Origin: Vulcanimicrobiota bacterium
Lineage (GTDB): Bacteria > Vulcanimicrobiota > Vulcanimicrobiia > Vulcanimicrobiales > Vulcanimicrobiaceae
Direction: 5' to 3'
Length of the DNA stretch: 20,865 nucleotides
Assembly (NCBI GenBank): GCA_019233415.1
Contig: JAFAMK010000051.1
Span: 1 to 20,865, forward strand
Shown: positions 8,498 to 14,891 of the stretch, one piece after another
How the letters are laid out: every line of letters begins with the position of its first letter
How positions within the stretch are numbered: the stretch's first letter is position 1
Notes under the pieces: generated by a model
Seen by the model: the letters and a program-made list of their open reading frames with translations, nothing else
The model's database searches: none
Told to the model about the DNA's origin: nothing
Made by a program: the position numbers and the translations under genes

Positions 8498-8519
8498 CTC
8501 GGGTCTTCGACCATCCGAG
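8498..8519 (-). promoter_or_regulatory. Stem-loop in the leader between usher-like and pilin-like genes
   Basis: The 116 bases between the usher-like stop (8558) and the pilin-like start (8441) contain, in mRNA sense, CTCG-(GAT)-GGTC-GAA-GACC-CGAG: an 8-bp stem with one 3-base bulge and a tight loop. Just upstream in the mRNA, CTCCG and CGGAG can pair around a longer loop. The other gaps in this operon are 12 to 63 bases or overlaps, so this one stands out. It could be an RNA processing or attenuation site that sets subunit-to-usher ratio, or it could accompany an internal promoter. No known riboswitch consensus was recognised. Confidence 0.35.
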
Positions 8520-8557
8520 CAGCGCCGCTTAGCCGCTTGCCCTCCGAAAAGCCCGAC

Positions 8558-11500
8558 TTAACGGAGACTTAGCGGGTAGCTCTGTGCATGCTTCGTCAAG
8601 ATGGTCGCATTGTAGGGTAGGCCCTTCTGCCAAAGCCGGATGTCGAACCCGAACACGTGCCCGTTCGGCTTGGGCAGCAGGACCTTGTAGCCGTCCTCGA
8701 ACTGGACCGCGTCGCCTTCTTCGACGTCCGCCAGGGTCTTCAGCGTCACGCGCACGGTGTGGCCCGGCTGTGGGTTGCGCGGGCTGAGCCGCCAGCTGAA
8801 GAGCGGGATCCGCGGGTCGACCGGGACCAGCGTGGTCCCCTCGGCGACGCCCTTGCGGTGTGCCGTCACGGTCAGCGAGTAGTCGCCCTTGGCGAGCGGG
8901 GGCACCACGATCGTCCCGGTCCAGGCGTTCAGCCGCTTGTCGAACCGCAGCCCGAACGCCCCGAAGACGTCGCTCTCGACGTAGAGCGCCTTGAGGTCGG
9001 GCGAGTTCGAGTGGGCCATGATGCGCAGCACGGCGCCGGAGGGAACGGCCGCGGGATCGGTCACGACCTGGATCGACTGGCGCTTCCCGTCGTCGAAGGT
9101 ATAGACGACCTGCTTCGCCGCGGCGGCGAGCTTGAAGATGATCCCCGAGATCGAAGCCCCGCCCTCGAGCACAAGCGGCCCCTCCGGTCCGGACACGACG
9201 GCGAGACCGTCGGGGACGGTTTCGGGGTCGACGCTCAGCGTGTACGTCCCGGGCGGCATGTTGTCGAGCAGGAAGCTGCCGTCGTCGTCGGTGATGCCGG
9301 CGTGCTCGCCGGGTTCGGCGACGACGTACGCGTTCTTGAGGCCGGCGAGCGGGCCGAACCCACCTTCGCTCGGCGCGAGCACGTTGCCGCCGATCGAGCC
9401 GAGCGTCGTCGCCGTGAAGAGCAGCGGCGTCAGCGTCCCCGGCGTCACGGTGACCGTCTTCTTCTTGTCGCCGGTGAACGCGACGGTCGACGGCAGCGTC
9501 GCCTCGACGATCTCGACCGTGTGCGGTCCCGGGTTGAGGCGCCCGACCGAGAAGTGGCCGTCCGGCGTCGTCGTGACCGCCTGCACGCCGTCGACCGCGA
9601 CGCCGATGTTCGGGAGACCGTGCTTCTGCCCGTTCGCGTCGGCGACGACGACGCTGCCGCTGACGCCGGCGAAGTTGCCGACGTTGAACTCGACGCTCGT
9701 CGTCTGACCGCCGAGCACGGTGACGGCCTGGTACTCCCGGTCCGTGATCAGCCCGGGCTGAATCGTCGCCGGGTCGATGCGCAGCGTGTGCGTTCCCTGC
9801 GGCACGAAGCGAAACTCGAACTGCCCGCTCGAATCGGTGCGCTGCGTGATGCGCCCGTCGAGGATGATCAGCGCGTTGTTGTAGCCCTTGAGCATCGGCG
9901 CGTTGTACGCGAACGGGTTCGACGTCGCGGAGTAGGTGACGATGCCGCGAATCACCGCCGGCAGGTTCGGGTTCGCGCGGCCGCCGGTGCGCGGCTGCCC
10001 GAATCCGAACGGTCCGACGAGCGACGCGGTGAACTCCGTCCCCGAACCGCCGCCGGGGCCTGTTTGATGGAATACGCCTGCGCCGACTTGCACCGCGACG
10101 ACGCTCGAGAGCCGGCGCACGAGCGTCACCGTCGTCTCTTGGATCTTCGTCGGCACGCTGTTGTTGAACGAGCTTTGCAACGACTCGGAGATCTCCGCGT
10201 CAAGCTTCTTGCCGATCGCGCGCCGGTACGACGCGATCTGCGCGGTGCCGGTGCCGGTGCTGCCGTCGCCCGACTGCAGGCTGTGCGTGAACTGGTACGC
10301 GATGCTGCCGCCGAACATCGGCCGCGCGACGCCGAGCGCGAGCTGGTTCTGCCGCGCGAACCCGAGCGACGAGTCGGACGACGTCGCCTGATACGTCTCG
10401 AACAGCGAGAGCTTCTTGAACGACTCGTTGAACGTGATCCCCGTCGTGCGCTGCAGCGTGTCGCTGCCGAAGGTGCGCTGGCGGTCGAGGCCGCTGGTGA
10501 ACAGCACGCCGAAGTGCCCCCAGCTGTGGCCGCCGGTGAGCGTTACGCGGTCGTCGTGCTCGAGGTCGTTGTTGATTCGCGTGTCGGTGTGGCCGAAGTC
10601 GACGCCGATGTCGCCGAACACCGGCGAGCGGCGGCGCAGCGCCAGGTCCGCGCTGAACCCGGCCTGCGTCGTGCTCGTCAGCGTCTGAAATCCGGCCGGG
10701 TCGAACTGCAGCGACAGGGTCGTGAAGGTGTCCTTGCCCTGCAGGTCCGCATGGAACGCCGTCGCGAGCTTCGTCCCCGACGGCGCGCCGCCGACCAAGT
10801 GCGGCGTCGAGATCGCCAGCTCGGTGTCGGTCGAGAGCTTCTGGCCGAAGCGCCGGTAGCCGATGTCCGTCACGGAGAGCCGCCCCGGCCCGCGCTCGGC
10901 GCTTCCGTAGTACTGACCGGCCGAGAGGAAGCCGCCGAACGCGTTCCAGTTGCGCTGGACGCCGTAGTAACGGAAGGTCGTCCCGTCGCTTTGGGCCGCC
11001 GTCGAGGCGAGGTACGAGATGTCGCCGTTGCGGACGGGGATGGCGAGGCTGATCCCGCGCGCGAATCCGCCGATCCCGAGCTGGCTTTCGCTCGGCCCGG
11101 TGACCTGACCGTACGTCAACCCGTACTTCGGGGTCCGGTAGGCCACGATGAACGAGCCGGCCGCGAAGCTCCCGGCGCCGTACCCGAACGCGTTCGAGAC
11201 CGAGATCGAGGTCTGCTCGGTGCGCCGCTCGGCGGTCATCGACAGGGCGCTGGAGTAGTTGTCGAGCGACTCGGCGAGCCCGTTGCGGGTCGACCGGTTC
11301 ATCGCCAGCTGGTAGGTCCCGTCGCCCCGCAAAATGATCGGTCCTTCGCCCAAGAGCTTCCTCTTATGCGGCGCCGCCGACGCGGTCGGGAGGGGGGACG
11401 CCGGCGCCGGCGGCGCCGCATCGACGCCGAAGCGCGGCGCGGCGAAAGGCAGGTGGAGCCGGACCGCCAGCAGCGGGGCCGCGCGAAGCGCCGTGTCCGA

Positions 11501-11575
11501 CGCGAAGCAGAGGGCCGAAGCGGTCAGACAAGCGACGCTCACGGCCGAACAGAGGCGGCGCAGAGCGGGACGCAC
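8558..11575 (-). CDS. Usher-like outer-membrane beta-barrel with Ig/carboxypeptidase-regulatory-like C-terminal domains
   Basis: This is a 1005-aa protein. A signal peptide spans about residues 1-33 and a Pro/Ala linker runs to about 70. A series of amphipathic beta strands (about 80-527) is typical of a large outer-membrane barrel. It includes GQVTGPSESQLGIGGFARGI at 156-175, whose G-x-S and RG-I spacing recalls usher barrels. The tail has three carboxypeptidase-regulatory-like beta sandwiches with TD-x2-G-x-F type turns (about 541-632, 637-712, 726-805) and two further Ig-like domains (about 820-1005). No TonB box or plug is visible, so it is not a standard TonB-dependent receptor. Being first in an operon with a PapD-like chaperone and pilin-like subunits suggests it is the assembly pore. 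The length exceeds canonical ushers (about 800-870 aa). The start is a GTG with only a weak ribosome-binding site. The usher role is inference. Confidence 0.6.
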   Translation of the reverse strand: MRPALRRLCSAVSVACLTASALCFASDTALRAAPLLAVRLHLPFAAPRFGVDAAPPAPASPLPTASAAPHKRKLLGEGPIILRGDGTYQLAMNRSTRNGLAESLDNYSSALSMTAERRTEQTSISVSNAFGYGAGSFAAGSFIVAYRTPKYGLTYGQVTGPSESQLGIGGFARGISLAIPVRNGDISYLASTAAQSDGTTFRYYGVQRNWNAFGGFLSAGQYYGSAERGPGRLSVTDIGYRRFGQKLSTDTELAISTPHLVGGAPSGTKLATAFHADLQGKDTFTTLSLQFDPAGFQTLTSTTQAGFSADLALRRRSPVFGDIGVDFGHTDTRINNDLEHDDRVTLTGGHSWGHFGVLFTSGLDRQRTFGSDTLQRTTGITFNESFKKLSLFETYQATSSDSSLGFARQNQLALGVARPMFGGSIAYQFTHSLQSGDGSTGTGTAQIASYRRAIGKKLDAEISESLQSSFNNSVPTKIQETTVTLVRRLSSVVAVQVGAGVFHQTGPGGGSGTEFTASLVGPFGFGQPRTGGRANPNLPAVIRGIVTYSATSNPFAYNAPMLKGYNNALIILDGRITQRTDSSGQFEFRFVPQGTHTLRIDPATIQPGLITDREYQAVTVLGGQTTSVEFNVGNFAGVSGSVVVADANGQKHGLPNIGVAVDGVQAVTTTPDGHFSVGRLNPGPHTVEIVEATLPSTVAFTGDKKKTVTVTPGTLTPLLFTATTLGSIGGNVLAPSEGGFGPLAGLKNAYVVAEPGEHAGITDDDGSFLLDNMPPGTYTLSVDPETVPDGLAVVSGPEGPLVLEGGASISGIIFKLAAAAKQVVYTFDDGKRQSIQVVTDPAAVPSGAVLRIMAHSNSPDLKALYVESDVFGAFGLRFDKRLNAWTGTIVVPPLAKGDYSLTVTAHRKGVAEGTTLVPVDPRIPLFSWRLSPRNPQPGHTVRVTLKTLADVEEGDAVQFEDGYKVLLPKPNGHVFGFDIRLWQKGLPYNATILTKHAQSYPLSLR

Positions 11576-11646
11576 ACCCTACCATCGGCTGACAACCGGG
11601 AAGCTGTAGCGCCCGCCACCGTCAAGATTTTGTGGCCTGAATCGGT

Positions 11647-11674
11647 TAAGGCATGGTCGAGCAGGTGCCGATAG
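11647..11674 (+). promoter_or_regulatory. Sigma-28 (FliA)-like promoter for flagellin
   Basis: TAAG at 11647-11650 and GCCGATAG at 11667-11674 are separated by 16 bases. The known FliA consensus is TAAA-N15-GCCGATAA, so the -10 element matches at 7 of 8 positions while the -35 has one mismatch and one extra spacer base. It points at the flagellin gene and predicts a leader of roughly 65 nucleotides. It lies in the 171-bp divergent region shared with the fibre operon. Confidence 0.65.
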
Positions 11675-11694
11675 GTTTTCTAGGGGATCGGGGA

Positions 11695-11730
11695 CCCTGC
11701 GGGCCCAGGGACGGGCAGCTTCCATGGAGG
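11695..11730 (+). promoter_or_regulatory. Flagellin leader with small hairpin and two CsrA-like motifs
   Basis: CCCTG (11695-11699) and CAGGG (11706-11710) can form a 5-bp hairpin. Two matches to the CsrA consensus CANGGANG are present: CAGGGACG at 11706-11713 and CATGGAGG at 11723-11730. The second covers the GGAGG that is the probable ribosome-binding site, 16 bases before the ATG. Paired CsrA sites with one over the Shine-Dalgarno site are the arrangement known from the Bacillus subtilis hag leader. No csrA or fliW gene lies in this window, so the role is inference. Confidence 0.35.
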
Positions 11731-11746
11731 GAAGACGGCACACGGC

Positions 11747-13000
11747 ATGGACGTTCTCAGTCTAACCGGCCTCGCGCTCAGCGCGAGTCTGAAGACGCAG
11801 GGGGCGCTCGGGACGGAGACACAGCGTCTCTCGTCTGGTTTGCGTGTGAACACGGCCGCCGATGATCCGAGCGGTCTCGCGATCGCCGAAAGCCTCGCTT
11901 CCAAGGTCCACGGCCTCGACCAAGGCGTTCAGGAAATCCAGAACGCCGGCAACGCGCTGACCGTCGCCGAAGGCGCGATGAGCACGATCTCGGCGATCCT
12001 GCAGCGCATGCGCGCGCTCGTCGTCGAGGGGCGCAGCGACCTGCTCAGCACCTCCGACAAGAACGACCTCCAGGCGGAGCTCGACCAGCTGCGGCTCGAG
12101 ATCGACCGCATCGCGCAGAGCACGAGCTTCAACGGCCGCAACCTGCTCGACGGCAGCGCGTCCAGCTCGGTCCCCCAACCCCCGCGCACGCTGCTCGTCT
12201 CCAATCCCACCGCCAGCGGCGGCGGCCAGATCTACGACCAGAGCGTCGACCCGAACGCGCCGTACGTCGCCCCCACCGCGCAGGAGATGGCGCAGTCGAT
12301 CAGCATCGACTCGTTCGACCCGGTCACCGGCCTCATCAACATCACGATCACGCTCGGCAGCCAAGACGGCACGTTCGGTCCCACGCAGACCGTGACGGTG
12401 CAGGTGCCGAACGGCTCGAATACGCCGCTCGGCTTCGGACCTCCGATCCCCGGAACACCGACGTTCGTCCAGCAGTCGCAGAATGGAACTGGCCCACAGG
12501 TCCTCGGTTTCAACATCGGGACCCTGACCTCGGCCGACGTCGGCAAGGAAGGTCTGCTCGTGACGCTCCCCGGCCAGCAGAAGGCACCGGGCTCCGCGCT
12601 GATGATCAACACCGGCGACGCCGAGGGCGCGGTACTGAGCGTCGACATCCCGGGCATGAGCTCGGTGAACCTCGGCGTGAACGAGGTGATTCTCGGCGAC
12701 GACCTGCAGAACCAGGCCGCCGAGTACCGCATCGACTACGCGATCAACACGCTCGGCAACGTGCGCGCGCAGGTCGGCGCACAGACCGTCGCGCTGCAGG
12801 AAGCGGCGAACAACGGGAACGTCGCGAGCGTCAACACGCAGGCGTCAGAGAGCGCGATCCGCGACCTCAACGTCGGCTCGGCCGTGACGGCGTTCACCCG
12901 CGACCAGATCCAGAACCAGTTCCAGACGAAGCTCGTCGCCGACAGCGAGCACCTCTCGGAGATCGTCGCGACGCTCGTCTCCGACTCGATCGTCCACTAA
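11747..13000 (+). CDS. Flagellin
   Basis: This 417-aa protein is the flagellar filament subunit. The N-terminal D0/D1 region (1-138) contains RLSSGLRVNTAADDPSGLAI, the QRMRALVVEG segment that corresponds to the filament-contact and TLR5-recognition stretch of other flagellins, and a TSFNGRNLLDG block. A central variable domain (about 139-325) is Pro/Gly/Thr-rich and probably surface-exposed. The C-terminal coiled region (about 327-417) contains RAQVGAQ and a SAIRDLN segment. It is unusual at both tips. The usual I-N-T-N near the start is replaced by DVLSLTG, and the usual ML-x-QAN ending is replaced by a helix ending TLVSDSIVH. It is expressed from the sigma-28-like promoter upstream. No other flagellar genes are in the window, so it is an isolated filament gene here. 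Confidence 0.93.
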   Translation: MDVLSLTGLALSASLKTQGALGTETQRLSSGLRVNTAADDPSGLAIAESLASKVHGLDQGVQEIQNAGNALTVAEGAMSTISAILQRMRALVVEGRSDLLSTSDKNDLQAELDQLRLEIDRIAQSTSFNGRNLLDGSASSSVPQPPRTLLVSNPTASGGGQIYDQSVDPNAPYVAPTAQEMAQSISIDSFDPVTGLINITITLGSQDGTFGPTQTVTVQVPNGSNTPLGFGPPIPGTPTFVQQSQNGTGPQVLGFNIGTLTSADVGKEGLLVTLPGQQKAPGSALMINTGDAEGAVLSVDIPGMSSVNLGVNEVILGDDLQNQAAEYRIDYAINTLGNVRAQVGAQTVALQEAANNGNVASVNTQASESAIRDLNVGSAVTAFTRDQIQNQFQTKLVADSEHLSEIVATLVSDSIVH

Positions 13001-13011
13001 GAGGGAGCGCG

Positions 13012-13488
13012 CTACTTCAGCTCGAGCGTCGCGGCGTCGCGGTCCTTGGGCGGCGGGATCGGCGCGACGAGCGTGTTCTGCTGCGGGTCGTAGTGCTCGC
13101 CGCTGGGCGCGTTGAGCACCTCGAACACGACGTACTCGAACTTCTTGCCGGGATGGCGGCCGTCGGCGCCAAGCCCTTCGCCGTCGTAGACGACGAGGTG
13201 GCGCTGCCCGTCGTCGCCGAGTGCGAGCGCGTAGCGCAGCCGCGGGCGCAGGCCCGGGTTCACCTTGGCGACCGCCGCATCCAGCATGCGCCGCTGGTCG
13301 GGATCGAGCGCGATCGCACCGGCCTTGCCGATGCTCGGGACCAGGGCGTTCGGTGGACCGCTCGGCGCCGTCGCGACCGGCGCGGCCGCGGCTGCTGGCC
13401 GCGAACCGTCCCCGCCCGACCGCGGTCCGGCGCAGGCGCACAGCAACACCGCGGCCGCTACGGCGCCCGCGGCGAGTCGAATCGACAT
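13012..13488 (-). CDS. Small putative lipoprotein of unknown function
   Basis: This is a 158-aa protein starting at the ATG at 13488, chosen because a lipoprotein signal begins there: SIR, a hydrophobic run, and LCAC as a plausible lipobox. An in-frame upstream start at 13569 would add 27 residues that lack signal features. After an Ala/Pro-rich spacer, the C-terminal half (from about DPDQRRML) is a compact alpha/beta segment with LRYALALGDDGQRHLVVYDG and KFEYVVFEVLN, suggesting a small folded domain. I do not recognise the family. It lies 11 bases from the flagellin stop in convergent orientation and is divergent from the MgtE-like gene. The envelope location is inferred from the lipobox. 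Confidence 0.6.
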   Translation of the reverse strand: MSIRLAAGAVAAAVLLCACAGPRSGGDGSRPAAAAAPVATAPSGPPNALVPSIGKAGAIALDPDQRRMLDAAVAKVNPGLRPRLRYALALGDDGQRHLVVYDGEGLGADGRHPGKKFEYVVFEVLNAPSGEHYDPQQNTLVAPIPPPKDRDAATLELK

Positions 13489-13541
13489 GGCCGAGGGCTT
13501 CACGCTTCCGCACGACCGCTCCCGTGGCACATGCGGAAGGT

Positions 13542-13570
13542 TTGCGTGCGCTTGACGTGCTGCGTACACT
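13542..13570 (+). promoter_or_regulatory. Candidate promoter giving a leaderless mRNA
   Basis: TTGCGT (13542-13547) and TACACT (13565-13570) are spaced by 17 bases, fitting a housekeeping -35/-10 pair. The -10 ends 7 bases before the ATG at 13578, so transcription would start at or next to the start codon. No Shine-Dalgarno sequence precedes that ATG, which agrees with leaderless translation. Confidence 0.4.
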
Positions 13571-13577
13571 TGGCGTG

Positions 13578-14882
13578 ATGCCCGCCACGGCGTTCCACGA
13601 AGGGTTCGTCTCCGAGTTGATCGGCCGCCCCGCCGTCATCGACCGCGGCGGCACGCGCGAGGTCGTCGGCAAGGTCGCGGACTTCGTCGTCGAGCACCCC
13701 GAGGACACGTTCCCGCGGATCGACGCGGTGATCGTCAAGACGCGCTACGGCGAGCTCGCGGCGCCGCTTGCCGAAGTCGCCGAAATCGAGGCCGGCGCGT
13801 TCGTCCTGCTGACCCCGCCGAAGATCGTACGGCCGCCCGACGACGAGGCGCTGTACCTGGTAGAAGACCTCTTCGACAAGCAGATCGTCGACGTGGACGG
13901 CCGCAAGGTCGTGCGCATCAACGACATCGAGGTCGCGCGCACCGCCGGCGCGCTGCGCGTCGTCGCGGCCGACATCGGCGTCGCCAGCCTGCTGCGCCGG
14001 CTCGGCGTTGCGCGGCTCTTCCCGGCGCTCGTCGACCGCGTGCCGCGCTCGCTGATCGCGTGGGACAACGTCGCGCCGCTGCACGACCTCAACCCGACGC
14101 AGATCCACCTTTCGGTCAGCGAGCACCGGCTCTCGCGCCTGCATCCCTCGGAGCTGGCCGACGTCATCGGCGAACTGTCGGCGCAGGATGCGGCGCGCGT
14201 CGTCGGCTCGCTCGACGACGAGCGCGCGGCGGACGCGCTCGAGCATCTCGAACCCGACGTCCAGCGCTCGATCCTCGACGACCTCGGCACCGAGCGCGCC
14301 GCGGACATCATCGAGGAGATGGACTCCGACGACGCCGCCGATCTGCTCGTCGATCTCCCGGAGGAGCGTCAGGAAGAGCTGCTGCGCGAGATGGACTCGG
14401 AGACCGCCGAGGACCTGCGCGAGTTGGTCGCGTACGACGAAGACACGGCCGGCGGCCTGATGACCACCGACTACTTCTGGATTTATCCGCACCGCACGGT
14501 CGCGGCGACGATCGCGAAGATCCGGGAAATCGCGCCGGAGACCGAGTTCATCTACTACCTCTACGTGACCGATCAGTCCGAGAAATTGCTGGGCGTGCTC
14601 TCGCTGCGCACGCTCCTGCTCTCCGCACCGGACGCGACGATCCACAGCATCATGGACACCGACCTCGTCTCCGTACGCACCGACACGTCAGCAGAAGACG
14701 TCGCCGCGACGATCGCGCGCTACGACATGCTGGCATGCCCGGTCACCGACGAGCAGGGAAAGATGCTCGGCATCGTCACGGTCGACGACGCGATCGACGC
14801 AATCATCCCCGACCGCCTCACCAAGCAGCTCCCGCGCTTCACCAAGCACGGACAGCGCCGCCGCGCCGAGAAGGCGAGCTAA
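13578..14882 (+). CDS. Soluble PRC-barrel / MgtE_N / CBS-pair protein, putative Mg2+ sensor
   Basis: This is a 434-aa cytoplasmic protein. Two PRC-barrel-like segments occupy about residues 6-75 and 82-150. An MgtE_N superhelical domain follows (about 172-290) with the repeated acidic pattern of L-x2-L/ERAAD/EEM-DSDDAADLL helices. A tandem CBS pair then begins at AGGLMTTDYF (about 291-415). In MgtE magnesium channels the N and CBS domains bind Mg2+ and gate the pore, but here the transmembrane domain is absent and the protein ends with a basic tail. The Nramp-family transporter starts 9 bases downstream, so this protein probably senses Mg2+ for, or docks on, that partner. The ATG at 13578 was selected over an in-frame GTG at 13524 because the PRC domain begins directly after it and a promoter sits just upstream. 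Domain calls are confident and the partner role is inferred. Confidence 0.85.
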   Translation: MPATAFHEGFVSELIGRPAVIDRGGTREVVGKVADFVVEHPEDTFPRIDAVIVKTRYGELAAPLAEVAEIEAGAFVLLTPPKIVRPPDDEALYLVEDLFDKQIVDVDGRKVVRINDIEVARTAGALRVVAADIGVASLLRRLGVARLFPALVDRVPRSLIAWDNVAPLHDLNPTQIHLSVSEHRLSRLHPSELADVIGELSAQDAARVVGSLDDERAADALEHLEPDVQRSILDDLGTERAADIIEEMDSDDAADLLVDLPEERQEELLREMDSETAEDLRELVAYDEDTAGGLMTTDYFWIYPHRTVAATIAKIREIAPETEFIYYLYVTDQSEKLLGVLSLRTLLLSAPDATIHSIMDTDLVSVRTDTSAEDVAATIARYDMLACPVTDEQGKMLGIVTVDDAIDAIIPDRLTKQLPRFTKHGQRRRAEKAS

Positions 14883-14891
14883 CACCACCGC

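Noticed and set aside
8442..8557. Cyclic-di-GMP (GEMM) riboswitch in the pilin leader
   Set aside because: Considered because of the surface-appendage context, but the conserved GEMM core sequences could not be matched.
8558..11575. Reading the 1005-aa barrel as a TonB-dependent receptor
   Set aside because: No plug domain or TonB box is visible before the barrel, and the beta-sandwich domains follow rather than precede it.
11617..11630. TTGACG on the minus strand as a -35 box for the fibre operon
   Set aside because: No acceptable -10 hexamer lies 16-18 bases downstream, so no promoter is called.
8657..11674. 1005-codon plus-strand open frame opposite the usher-like gene
   Set aside because: The translation is dominated by Arg/Val/Glu/Ala with no domain, signal or strand pattern. 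It is the expected antisense shadow in high-GC DNA, whereas the minus frame has a signal peptide and recognisable domains.
13552..13570. TTGACG plus TACACT as a promoter pair
   Set aside because: The two hexamers are only 7 bases apart, too close for a -35/-10 pair. TTGCGT at 13542 gives the correct 17-base spacing.
13221..13577. N-terminal extension of the MgtE-like frame
   Set aside because: It overlaps the lipoprotein gene on the other strand and is low-complexity Arg/Ala. The PRC domain begins right after the ATG at 13578.
12845..14645. Long minus-strand frames opposite the flagellin 3' end and the MgtE-like gene
   Set aside because: The compositions are shadow-like and they conflict with clearly conserved plus-strand domains.
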